This document shows, piece by piece, positions 1 through 5,679 of a stretch of 5,679 bases of DNA. Both the position numbers and the translations under genes were made by a program. This stretch comes from an uncultured Mycoplasmatota bacterium (lineage in GTDB: Bacteria > Bacillota_I > Bacilli_A > RF39 > UBA660), in assembly GCA_900553435.1 (NCBI GenBank), contig USDC01000053.1, positions 1 to 5,679 on the forward strand, read 5' to 3'. Position 1 is the stretch's first letter. Every line of letters begins with the position of its first letter. The notes beneath the pieces are model-generated. The model was not told where the DNA came from, ran no database searches, and worked only from the letters and a program-made list of their open reading frames with translations.

Positions 1-342
1 GTGTGGATAAGTTTTTATACTTCTTTTTGTTTCAACTTTAAATGTTTTAAATTCTTTTTCTTTTAACAAATATAAAGAATTATCTTTTATTTTATCAAAT
101 TCAATATCATCACTTTCATAACATTTAATAATTTCATGTATACCACTAACTTTTTTTAATCTTTCTACTGCATCACTTATATCTTCGGTATAAATATAAA
201 CCCTCGCAAAATTAGTTTTTATTTCAAAATCTAATCCCTCTAAAGCAGAAATAATATTTTCTTTTAAAATTCTTACAAAAAAGCCTTTATTATCTTTTTT
301 AGTTGTAAGTTCTGCATATTTAATCATTATTAATTGTTTCAT
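1..342 (-). CDS. thiI: tRNA 4-thiouridine synthase ThiI, N-terminal part (cut by window edge)
   Basis: The visible 114 residues begin MKQLIMIKYAELTTKKDNKG and match the N-terminal ferredoxin-like domain of ThiI. They run into the start of the THUMP RNA-binding domain, where FKVETKRSIKTYPH (residues 101-114) fits the usual 'FKVxxKRxxKxFP' stretch. The catalytic PP-loop adenylation domain lies outside the window. ThiI takes persulfide sulfur from a cysteine desulfurase and installs 4-thiouridine at position 8 of tRNA; in some bacteria it also supplies sulfur for the thiamine thiazole. The start ATG (342-340) overlaps the desulfurase stop TGA (341-339) as ATGA. The only nearby SD-like sequences are a weak GGTG (354-351) and an AGGAG 15 bases away, so translation is probably coupled to the upstream gene. 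Adjacency to a cysteine desulfurase supports the call, and the frame is open to the window edge. The main uncertainty is that only the N-terminal third is seen. Confidence 0.88.
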   Translation of the reverse strand, partial: MKQLIMIKYAELTTKKDNKGFFVRILKENIISALEGLDFEIKTNFARVYIYTEDISDAVERLKKVSGIHEIIKCYESDDIEFDKIKDNSLYLLKEKEFKTFKVETKRSIKTYPH

Positions 343-1463
343 ATTTTATACACCAAACTCCTATAACTCTCACCAAAAACCTTAATAAACTTGTTTATCT
401 CCTCAGGCGTTGTATATAAACTTAAACTTATTCTAATAGAAGTAGTACTAATATTTTTATCATTTGTTAAATACTTTAATATTGTACTTTCTTCCCCACT
501 AGAACATGCAGTATTTGTACTTACATAAACCTCTTCTTTTTCAAGAGCATGTATAAAAGTCTCAGATTTTATTTTAATTAAACTAATATTAACAATTTGA
601 GGTACACAATAATCATTAGAATTTATGACTATATCAAACTCTTTTAAACCATTAAGTAATTTTTCTTTTAACATTGTTGTATGTCTAACACTTTCTTCTA
701 AGTTATCCATAGCGATACGAATAGCTTTAGAAAAAGCAACAACCAAAGGAAGAGCTGGAGTTCCACCTCTAAATGGGGTATTTGAAGTTGTTCCGAATAT
801 TAATGGTTCTATATCTATATTTTCTTTTTTATAAAGTAAACCTATACCTTTTGGAGCATAAATTTTATGAGATGAAAAACTAGCTAAATCCACATCTTTC
901 AAATTAATTTGCGTTTTACCCAGAGCTTGTGTCATGTCACTATGAAAAAAAGTGAGATTATTTTTTTTCTTTATAACTTGATTTATAGTTTTTAAAGGTT
1001 GTTTAATACCTACTTCACTATTAACTGCACAAATACTTACTAATATTGTATCTTTTCTAATTTTAGCTTCTAAATCTTTTAAATCAACTATTCCATTTTT
1101 ATCAAGTTTAACATAATCTATTTCAAAACCTTTAGTTTCTAAAAAATCCATTACTTCTAAAATACTTTTATGTTCTAACTTAGAAGTAATAATATGTTTA
1201 CCTCTATTTTTATATTTAAAAGCAATACCTTTAACCGCTGTACTATTACTTTCACTAGCACCACTAGTATAAATTATTTCTTTAGGTAATATACCCAAAA
1301 TACTTGCGATTTGATTTGTTGCTTTCATAAACATTTCTTTACTTTTAATACCTAAAAAATGCATTGAATTAGCATTTCCAATGTAATTATTAGTAACAGC
1401 ATTATATGAATCTAATACTTCTTTTAAAACAAAAGTAGTAGCACTATAATCTAAATATACCAT
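339..1463 (-). CDS. Cysteine desulfurase, NifS/IscS class, partner of ThiI
   Basis: This is a 374-residue PLP-dependent fold-type I enzyme that converts cysteine to alanine and holds the sulfur as a persulfide. Visible landmarks are the N-terminal YLDYSATT (3-10), TSGASESN (66-73) for cofactor phosphate binding, the His of KLEHKS (H98) that stacks on PLP, HSDMTQ (174-179, with D176 and Q179), the Schiff-base lysine in SSHK (K200), FRGGTPALP (231-239) and the persulfide cysteine in NTACSSGE (C320). The short ACSSG loop is of the NifS/IscS kind rather than the SufS kind. Length is slightly below the roughly 380-400 usual for IscS. The neighbour thiI overlaps by 4 bases, the arrangement of the Bacillus nifZ-thiI pair, so delivery of sulfur for tRNA thiolation is the likely main role; a role in Fe-S assembly cannot be excluded. 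The ATG start is 8 bases after the preceding gene's stop, with a good SD overlapping that stop. Confidence 0.93.
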   Translation of the reverse strand: MVYLDYSATTFVLKEVLDSYNAVTNNYIGNANSMHFLGIKSKEMFMKATNQIASILGILPKEIIYTSGASESNSTAVKGIAFKYKNRGKHIITSKLEHKSILEVMDFLETKGFEIDYVKLDKNGIVDLKDLEAKIRKDTILVSICAVNSEVGIKQPLKTINQVIKKKNNLTFFHSDMTQALGKTQINLKDVDLASFSSHKIYAPKGIGLLYKKENIDIEPLIFGTTSNTPFRGGTPALPLVVAFSKAIRIAMDNLEESVRHTTMLKEKLLNGLKEFDIVINSNDYCVPQIVNISLIKIKSETFIHALEKEEVYVSTNTACSSGEESTILKYLTNDKNISTTSIRISLSLYTTPEEINKFIKVFGESYRSLVYKI

Positions 1464-1474
1464 ATTACCACCTA
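1464..1474 (-). promoter_or_regulatory. Ribosome binding site of the desulfurase gene, overlapping the upstream stop codon
   Basis: On the minus strand the junction reads TAGGTGGTAATATG. The TAG stop of the RNase J-like gene (1474-1472) overlaps the SD sequence AGGTGG (1473-1468), which sits 4 bases from the ATG. This tight packing indicates cotranscription, and terminating ribosomes lie directly on the next SD. Confidence 0.75.
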
Positions 1475-3118
1475 AACTTCTTGTATTACTGTTAAAACCA
1501 TAGGCTTACATTCAGTCTCAGAATATAAAAACTTTCCTAAACTTTCTCTTATACCATTTCTAATATTAGCATAATCAGCATAATGATTGTTTATGTTTTC
1601 ATTTATAATATCTAGAGAAATTTCTTTAATCTTTTCTATTATATCTTTATTTTCTTTAACATAAATAAACCCTCTTGTAAGTACTTCTGGTCCAGCAATT
1701 AAATTTTTAGTCTTCTTATCAAGTGTTGCACTTACTAAAACAAGCCCGTTATCAGCAAGCATTTCTCTATCCTTTATAACAAGTTCTCCTACATCAGTAG
1801 TACTTTTTCCATCAATTAAAACTTCATCAACTTTTATTCTATCAAAACTCTCTTGCTTTACTCCACCATCAAATACAACTCTTTCACCGTTTTCCTTTAG
1901 TATAATATTATTTTTATTAACTCCAACAGCTTCAGCTAAATTAGCATTACCTACCATATAACGATATTCTCCCTTAATAGGCATATAATACTTAGGGTTA
2001 AATAATTTTATTATTAACATTAAATCTTCACTGCTTGCATGATGTCTAACACTTTTTTCCTTAGGAACTGTCTCAATATTAGCCGCTTTAATAGCAATAT
2101 CATTCATGATTTTAACAAGTGTATTTTCATACGCATCATAACTTGGTTCAGCAAAACAAACAGTATCAGTTTCTTTTAATTTAACATACTTATCATATCC
2201 ATTTACTATTCTACTTAAATTATAAAATGGTGTTTCACGGTCATTACATACCATTATTACTGCATCTGGTCTGTTTAAATCAGATAAATCTCCAATTAGA
2301 TCTTTTTCAACATCTAAATATCCATTTTTAATAGATACGTTTACAATACTTTGTAATTTCTTACCCATTATTATTACTTTACGATGTTTGCCTTTTAAAC
2401 TATTAAATATTTCTTGCATCGTATAAATATGCAATGGTAAGATTGTAAAAATTATTCTATTTTTATTTTTTTCCACAACATTTTTAAAATAATTTTCTAA
2501 TTTATGTTTTGGTGCAGTAAATCCACTTTTTTCAGCAAAAACACTTTCACACATTAAACACAAAACACCTTGTTTACCAATATAAGCAACTTTACCTAAA
2601 TCCATTTCATAAAAGCCACTCATAGTAGGGTCTATTATAAAATCTCCCATATAAATAATCGCACCATCTTTAGTATTAACAGAATATCCAACACTTTCAG
2701 GTACAGAATGTGTTACCATAAATGGAAAAATACTAAACTCTCCCATATTAATTTTTTTATATGGCTTAATTACATGAAGATTTTTTATTACTACATCATC
2801 TTCTTTAGCTTCTTCCAAAAGAATTTTGCTTGTAAAGTTAGTACAGTAAACATTTACCTCAGGTATTTCACGAACTAAATCAGTAAGTGAACCCATATTT
2901 TCATAATGCGCATGTGTTATAAAAACACCTTTAATTTTATCTTTTCTTTTTATTAAATAATCAAAATCAGGAATTATGTAATCAATTCCATACATTTTAT
3001 CTGGTGCAAATTTAAGCCCAGCATCAAAAACTAAAATACTTCCATCTATGTCTAAAACATACATGTTTTTCCCGTTTTCGTTTAGTCCACCTAAACTCAT
3101 TAAATTAATTTTACTCAT
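1472..3118 (-). CDS. RNase J-family metallo-beta-lactamase protein with degenerate active site (RNase J2-like)
   Basis: The 548-residue length and domain order match RNase J: a beta-lactamase core split by a beta-CASP domain, then the C-terminal domain. RNase J enzymes are 5'-3' exonucleases and endonucleases in mRNA decay and rRNA maturation in Gram-positive bacteria. Family signatures include THSVPES (136-142), YMGDF (156-160), NPKYYMPIKGEYR (374-386) and TRGFIYVKE (481-489). The catalytic motif HxHxDH is HAHYEN here: H69 and H71 remain, but the Asp is E73 and the last His is N74. H137 and D159 are kept. The late metal ligand of 'HGEYR' is replaced by K382, and the 'VSGHAS' loop reads VRHHAS. 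By alignment from memory to Bacillus RNase J1 ligands (H74, H76, D78, H79, H142, D164, H390), three of seven are changed. Bacillus RNase J2 is likewise degenerate and works mainly as a partner of J1, so a structural or weakly active subunit is inferred; a canonical J1 should exist elsewhere in the genome. SD AAAGGA (3130-3125) is 6 bases from the ATG. It is probably first in an operon with the desulfurase and thiI. Confidence 0.85.
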   Translation of the reverse strand: MSKINLMSLGGLNENGKNMYVLDIDGSILVFDAGLKFAPDKMYGIDYIIPDFDYLIKRKDKIKGVFITHAHYENMGSLTDLVREIPEVNVYCTNFTSKILLEEAKEDDVVIKNLHVIKPYKKINMGEFSIFPFMVTHSVPESVGYSVNTKDGAIIYMGDFIIDPTMSGFYEMDLGKVAYIGKQGVLCLMCESVFAEKSGFTAPKHKLENYFKNVVEKNKNRIIFTILPLHIYTMQEIFNSLKGKHRKVIIMGKKLQSIVNVSIKNGYLDVEKDLIGDLSDLNRPDAVIMVCNDRETPFYNLSRIVNGYDKYVKLKETDTVCFAEPSYDAYENTLVKIMNDIAIKAANIETVPKEKSVRHHASSEDLMLIIKLFNPKYYMPIKGEYRYMVGNANLAEAVGVNKNNIILKENGERVVFDGGVKQESFDRIKVDEVLIDGKSTTDVGELVIKDREMLADNGLVLVSATLDKKTKNLIAGPEVLTRGFIYVKENKDIIEKIKEISLDIINENINNHYADYANIRNGIRESLGKFLYSETECKPMVLTVIQEV

Positions 3119-3160
3119 AATTTTTCCTTTCTAAGTTTAAAAGACAAAATGACCTAACAT

Positions 3161-3169
3161 ATTATACCA
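3161..3169 (-). promoter_or_regulatory. Extended -10 promoter for the RNase J-like/desulfurase/thiI operon
   Basis: The minus strand reads TGGTATAAT, a perfect TATAAT (3166-3161) preceded by the extended -10 TGn (3169-3167). The hexamer 17 bases upstream (TTTATT, 3189-3184) matches TTGACA at only three positions. The predicted transcription start is near 3154, giving a leader of about 36 bases before the ATG at 3118. The promoter lies just after the terminator of the preceding gene, which supports a new transcription unit here. Confidence 0.65.
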
Positions 3170-3190
3170 AAAAACAAAGAAAAAATAAAG

Positions 3191-3216
3191 AAAAGAAAAA
3201 ACAGTCATAGACTGTT
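3191..3216 (-). terminator. Intrinsic terminator of the 150-residue protein gene
   Basis: On the minus strand the 7-bp stem AACAGTC/GACTGTT (3216-3210 with 3206-3200) has a 3-base loop and is followed by a T-rich tract, TTTTTTCTTTTC. The stop codon TAA (3217-3215) overlaps the first stem bases. The hairpin ends the transcript right after the gene and separates it from the RNase J-like operon. Confidence 0.75.
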
Positions 3217-3667
3217 ATCTAGACATACCTTCTTTTTTCTCCATATCCGCTTGTTTTTTTAAATCTTCATATGCTTTAATATAAGCTTTCGCACTTTCTA
3301 AAGTAAGTTCTTCTCCAGACATATTTAAATCTCTAATTAAACTTCTTAAGAAATTTATTAGTGGATCTGGATCTTTAACATTTGTTTCAACTTTTGCAAT
3401 ACTTATACACTCTTTTAATTTTTCATCTATATAAAAACGTCCATTAAATTCTACTGCAGCTTCTTTTTTTACTCCCATACTATCTAAAACTTTAGAAACT
3501 TTACTCGCAAGTTCCTCTGCATCTAGTTTTTCTTCACTATTTTTCATAACATTATCTATAACAACTAAAAGTTCTGGCTCTGTTATATTATAACCTCTAT
3601 CTTTTACTAATTTAGATGCGATTGATTTTTTATCAATTCCTAAAGTTCCTTTTATATTTTCTAACAT
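3215..3667 (-). CDS. Unrecognised 150-residue soluble protein
   Basis: I do not recognise this protein. From the ATG at 3667 it has 150 residues, is rich in Lys, Glu and Asp, and has no signal peptide or membrane segment, so it is probably cytoplasmic. It looks mostly helical. An N-terminal half with helix-like stretches (KKSIASKLVKDRGY, EEKLDAEELASKVSKVLDSM) is followed by a short segment around FNGRFYIDE that may be a beta turn or strand pair. A helical C-terminal part ends in a highly charged tail (KKQADMEKKEG). It contains one cysteine. The longer reading from GTG at 3676 is disfavoured because that GTG is part of the SD sequence. It has its own extended -10 promoter and its own terminator, so it appears to be a single-gene unit whose neighbours say little about its job. 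It is a convincing gene: good SD, promoter, terminator and no internal stops. Confidence 0.8.
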   Translation of the reverse strand: MLENIKGTLGIDKKSIASKLVKDRGYNITEPELLVVIDNVMKNSEEKLDAEELASKVSKVLDSMGVKKEAAVEFNGRFYIDEKLKECISIAKVETNVKDPDPLINFLRSLIRDLNMSGEELTLESAKAYIKAYEDLKKQADMEKKEGMSR

Positions 3668-3681
3668 AATTATCACTTCCT
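3668..3681 (-). promoter_or_regulatory. Strong SD that fixes the start of the 150-residue protein at the internal ATG
   Basis: AGGAAGTGAT (3681-3672) matches nine of ten bases of AGGAGGTGAT and lies 4 bases before the ATG at 3667. The upstream in-frame GTG (3676-3674) is inside this SD and cannot be the start. The same 4-base gap is seen at two other genes in the window. Confidence 0.75.
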
Positions 3682-3687
3682 AGTAAA

Positions 3688-3696
3688 AGTATACCA
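3688..3696 (-). promoter_or_regulatory. Extended -10 promoter of the 150-residue protein gene
   Basis: The minus strand reads TGGTATACT: a -10 TATACT (3693-3688) with TGn directly upstream (3696-3694). No convincing -35 is present at 16-18 bases. The start of transcription would fall near 3681, at the SD, giving a very short leader of about 14 bases. Confidence 0.55.
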
Positions 3697-3731
3697 CAAT
3701 TTATATTATTAAAACATAAAACTATGTAAAC

Positions 3732-3749
3732 TTTACAATTATTTGTAAA
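3732..3749 (-). terminator. Hairpin after the deacetylase-like gene, possible weak terminator
   Basis: Directly after the TAA stop (3752-3750) the minus strand forms a perfect but AT-rich 7-bp stem, TTTACAA/TTGTAAA (3749-3743 with 3738-3732), with a 4-base loop. The following sequence GTTTACATAGTTTTATGTTTT is only moderately U-rich, so termination may be partial and some readthrough into the next gene is possible. Confidence 0.4.
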
Positions 3750-4580
3750 TTACTTTTCTTCACTTAAATGTCTACTAACTTTAGTAATTTCTATTCCTTT
3801 AGCTTTAATAAAATTAATACTTGCACTAAGTTCTTTAACTAATGCTTTATTTTCTTTTAAAATAATTAAATTTCCTTTTTCAACAAAATCCTCAATATTC
3901 ATTAAATAATTTTTTTCAATAAAAATATTAGTTTTAATACTATTTATTTTTTCCTTAGAACAAATATCAATAATATCACTATTTAAATATACACAATATT
4001 TACTACTATTTCTATCAATATCTTTCATAATAGATATATATTTTTTTAATTCCTCTTTAGTTTTACCGCTAAAAAATATATCATTTCCTGAGCCATATAA
4101 TTCAGTAAATAAACTTTTATTTTTCTCAAGTACATTTACATCAACAATAAAACTTAAATTAACTCCTTTACTACTAGCAAGCTTATTTATTTCTTTTAAA
4201 TAATAACCATTATCTACTAAAATTAATAAACTAATGCTATTTTTAAAAGGATTTCCTTTAATAATATACTCATCTAAATAATTCTTTTTAGTTACCTCAC
4301 AACTAGCCTCATCAAACACAAGTAACTCTTCGTCAAAACCAATTCCTCTCATATTACTATAGCTTTTATTAACATTAACAGAGTATCCGTTTACTCCTAA
4401 AATTATTCCATCTTTACTTACTACACCCTCTACACATTTATTACTACCATCTTCCTCATAAGCCATAATACTTTGCATAATGGGATCCTTACTATTAGCG
4501 ATATTAACAGCCTTTTCCGTATAAAAAAAACTAAACATAACTAAACAAACTATTCCTGTATATTTAAATATCTTATTCAC
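3750..4580 (-). CDS. Membrane-anchored polysaccharide-deacetylase-like (NodB-fold) protein lacking catalytic residues
   Basis: From the GTG at 4580 this is 276 residues. Residues 5-20 are a hydrophobic segment (FKYTGIVCLVMFSFFY) after a short positive start, so the protein is probably anchored in the membrane with its body outside. Residues 50-110 resemble the lead-in region of some Firmicutes deacetylase-family proteins (GVNGYSVNVNKSYSNM, ELLVFDE, YLDEYIIKGNP). Residues 116-275 follow the NodB strand-helix order: SLLILVDNG where active enzymes have a 'TFDDG' motif, SKGVNLSFIVD for 'KATFF', ELYGSGNDIFFSG for 'GHEIGNH', KEKINSI near the middle, and GNLIILKENKALVKEL then IKAKGIEITKVSRHLSE at the end. 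D123 is kept, but the metal Asp is N124 and the HxxxH pair is absent, so deacetylation is unlikely. A binding or scaffold role at the cell envelope is possible. The fold assignment is by eye and is the main uncertainty; that the gene is real is much surer. Confidence 0.6.
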   Translation of the reverse strand: MNKIFKYTGIVCLVMFSFFYTEKAVNIANSKDPIMQSIMAYEEDGSNKCVEGVVSKDGIILGVNGYSVNVNKSYSNMRGIGFDEELLVFDEASCEVTKKNYLDEYIIKGNPFKNSISLLILVDNGYYLKEINKLASSKGVNLSFIVDVNVLEKNKSLFTELYGSGNDIFFSGKTKEELKKYISIMKDIDRNSSKYCVYLNSDIIDICSKEKINSIKTNIFIEKNYLMNIEDFVEKGNLIILKENKALVKELSASINFIKAKGIEITKVSRHLSEEK

Positions 4581-4590
4581 ATAACCACCT
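4578..4590 (-). promoter_or_regulatory. SD and GTG start of the deacetylase-like gene, with an overlapping ATG-TGA
   Basis: The minus strand reads AGGTGGTTATGTGAAT. The SD AGGTGG (4590-4585) is 4 bases from the in-frame GTG (4580-4578). An ATG two bases earlier (4582-4580) is out of frame and meets TGA at once. The more upstream in-frame TTG (4595-4593) lies before the SD, so it is not the start. Confidence 0.6.
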
Positions 4591-4595
4591 AACAA

Positions 4596-4624
4596 ATTAT
4601 ATGAAATTAAAAAAAAGATATCAT
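4596..4624 (-). promoter_or_regulatory. Possible promoter of the deacetylase-like gene
   Basis: A perfect TATAAT (4601-4596) lies 17 bases downstream of ATGATA (4624-4619), which matches TTGACA at four of six positions. The -35 would fall inside the terminator hairpin of the preceding gene. Transcription would begin near the SD, leaving a leader of only about 10 bases, which makes the assignment tentative. Confidence 0.4.
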
Positions 4625-4633
4625 TAAGATATC
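4609..4633 (-). terminator. Intrinsic terminator of the surface-protein gene
   Basis: On the minus strand GATATC-TTAAT-GATATC (4633-4617) forms a 6-bp stem with a 5-base loop, followed directly by eight T residues (4616-4609). It begins 6 bases after the TAA stop of the upstream gene (4642-4640). The stem is short and AT-rich, but the unbroken T-tract is typical of an intrinsic terminator. Confidence 0.65.
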
Positions 4634-4639
4634 AATTTT

Positions 4640-5679
4640 TTATAATGATAACTGGTATGGACGACTACTTGTCCCTGAGCCACTAGTTATTTTGACTTCA
4701 GGCTTTAGGTATACTGTTGGTCTTATTCTAAGTCTATTTCCAACTCTAGTCTTTGAGACAAATCCTGGATCTTCTATTCTAAGTATATTGTCTGGAGTAT
4801 ATCTTACAGGTGTAATAAACGGAATATATTCACCACTTCTATATATCCAATTTCTGCCCCCTGGTGAATATTTCTGAAGTTCCGTTGAACCAGAGTAACT
4901 ATTTGCTGCTAAATCACTATCAGCATAACCATAATCACTTACATAAGGTAGGGCAATTTTTCCTAACCAAAACGTTGTTCTTACTACTGTTTCACCAGTA
5001 CCAGGTTCACCCGGATCTTCTATCCCTCTTTCATTAGAATAAACTTCATACCATAAATCATTTATGTCAGCTCCATTTATATACCACTTCACAGTATCTA
5101 CCATATTTCTTGCGGTTGCATTTAATCCATTTGAAGAAAAATTGCAAGTAGTTGTTTTATTACCAGTATCATAACAAGTACCAGAAGTTCTATTTAAATA
5201 AAGAGTATTTAAAGTTCTCATTAAATCAGCTCCAGTATATGTCCCAGATTCTCCCCATTGGTTTATTCCCATACCAGCATTTACACTTGATGCGCTAGTA
5301 TCCCATGGAATAGCAAGATTTTGAATGTATGTATCTTTTATAATTTTAACTCTTTTAGCAAACTCTCCATCTTCTCCTTCAGTCTCAAAAACGCCTATTA
5401 TTCTCCATTTCTCACCATTAAAAGTTACATAATTATTAGGGCCTATTCCTGCATATCTATAGTCCGTATTGCAAGATATTTGATCATATAAATACTCATG
5501 TTCACGCTTATAAACCCCGCCACTAGATAAAGTATTGGTTTCACTTGGACTCAAATTTATTATTTTTTCTGCAGCTGAACCAGATATTACAGGAGAATTA
5601 ATACAAACTAAATTATAATTTACTGTACAAGTAGTTGCTGATTTTACATTTGATACTGTTAGAGTATTTCCATTTATAC
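4640..5679 (-). CDS. Probable secreted surface protein, C-terminal 345 residues (cut by window edge)
   Basis: The reading frame is open to the window edge: 41 more codons precede the TTG at 5554, so that TTG is an internal Leu and the true start is outside. The visible part opens with a small beta-like segment with two cysteines (NGNTLTVSN and TTCTVNYNLVC, C17 and C25), suggesting the end of an Ig-like or similar extracellular module. A larger domain follows: NYVTFNGEKWRIIGVF (82-97), NQWGES (139-144), LMRTLNTLYLNRTSGTCYD (152-170), FWLGKIALPYVSDYGYA (236-252), RNWIYRS (275-281) and the ending RPTVYLKPEVKITSGSGTSS (319-338). This architecture recalls large surface proteins of uncultured gut Firmicutes whose function is unknown. 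C168 and C178 could form a disulfide. Few Lys and many Gly, Ser, Thr and Tyr fit an exported protein. No LPXTG motif or C-terminal membrane segment is present, so anchoring must be N-terminal or the protein is released. GC content is clearly higher than in the flanking gene. Confidence 0.7.
   Translation of the reverse strand, partial: INGNTLTVSNVKSATTCTVNYNLVCINSPVISGSAAEKIINLSPSETNTLSSGGVYKREHEYLYDQISCNTDYRYAGIGPNNYVTFNGEKWRIIGVFETEGEDGEFAKRVKIIKDTYIQNLAIPWDTSASSVNAGMGINQWGESGTYTGADLMRTLNTLYLNRTSGTCYDTGNKTTTCNFSSNGLNATARNMVDTVKWYINGADINDLWYEVYSNERGIEDPGEPGTGETVVRTTFWLGKIALPYVSDYGYADSDLAANSYSGSTELQKYSPGGRNWIYRSGEYIPFITPVRYTPDNILRIEDPGFVSKTRVGNRLRIRPTVYLKPEVKITSGSGTSSRPYQLSL

Noticed and set aside
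625..834. Plus-strand open frame of 69 codons
   Set aside because: It lies wholly antisense to the well-supported cysteine desulfurase gene and its product resembles no known protein; it is a shadow.
3137..3160. Seven-codon leader frame (MLGHFVF) ahead of the RNase J-like gene
   Set aside because: Its ATG directly abuts the -10 TATAAT, so it lies upstream of the expected transcription start and would not be transcribed.
3674..3676. GTG as the start of the 150-residue protein
   Set aside because: This GTG is inside the SD sequence AGGAAGTGAT; the ATG 9 bases later has correct spacing.
4593..4595. TTG as the start of the deacetylase-like protein
   Set aside because: It precedes the SD AGGTGG, so its own ribosome binding site is missing; the GTG at 4580 is correctly spaced.
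4692..4877. Plus-strand open frame of 61 codons
   Set aside because: It is antisense to the surface-protein gene, whose frame carries the recognisable C-terminal motifs.
5552..5554. TTG as the start of the surface-protein gene
   Set aside because: The frame stays open for 41 further codons to the window edge, with plausible extracellular-domain sequence and no SD before the TTG.
1..5679. Mycoplasma-type genetic code (TGA as Trp)
   Set aside because: TGA ends the desulfurase gene in a sensible ATGA overlap with thiI, and Trp in the surface protein is encoded by TGG.
1..5679. CRISPR array, insertion sequence, tRNA or rRNA
   Set aside because: No spaced direct repeats, transposase motifs, terminal inverted repeats or structured RNA genes were seen, and coding sequence fills nearly the whole window.

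Overview
This is a low-GC, densely packed bacterial window in which every supportable gene lies on the minus strand, so transcription runs from high to low coordinates. Strong Shine-Dalgarno (SD) sites, U-tract hairpin terminators, an RNase J-family protein and a ThiI/cysteine desulfurase pair point to a Firmicutes or Tenericutes-like organism. TGA is used as a stop (cysteine desulfurase) and Trp is read from TGG, so the mycoplasma code does not apply. The style of the surface protein and of the deacetylase-like protein recalls uncultured gut Bacilli or Mollicutes-related lineages, but that placement is inference from memory.

Layout in transcription order: (1) 5679-4640, the C-terminal 345 residues of a probable secreted surface protein, closed by an intrinsic terminator. 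(2) 4580-3750, a membrane-anchored protein that looks like a polysaccharide-deacetylase (NodB) fold without its catalytic residues. (3) 3667-3215, an unrecognised 150-residue soluble protein with its own promoter and terminator. (4) 3118-1472, an RNase J paralogue with a degenerate metal site, resembling RNase J2, behind an extended -10 promoter. (5) 1463-339, a NifS/IscS-type cysteine desulfurase. (6) 342-1, the N-terminal 114 codons of thiI.

Genes 4 to 6 look like one operon. The desulfurase SD overlaps the RNase J stop codon, and thiI overlaps the desulfurase by 4 bases (ATGA). The desulfurase and ThiI form a sulfur-relay pair: persulfide sulfur from cysteine goes to ThiI for 4-thiouridine in tRNA. 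Genes 1 to 3 appear to be separate short transcription units. Three of the SD sites share a 4-base spacing to the start codon, and this revises two starts: gene 3 begins at an internal ATG and gene 2 at a GTG.

No RNA gene, mobile element, CRISPR array or repeat family was seen. No gene-free stretch exceeds 300 bases. The region is mostly ordinary housekeeping sequence; its most interesting features are two proteins that keep a known fold while losing catalytic residues.
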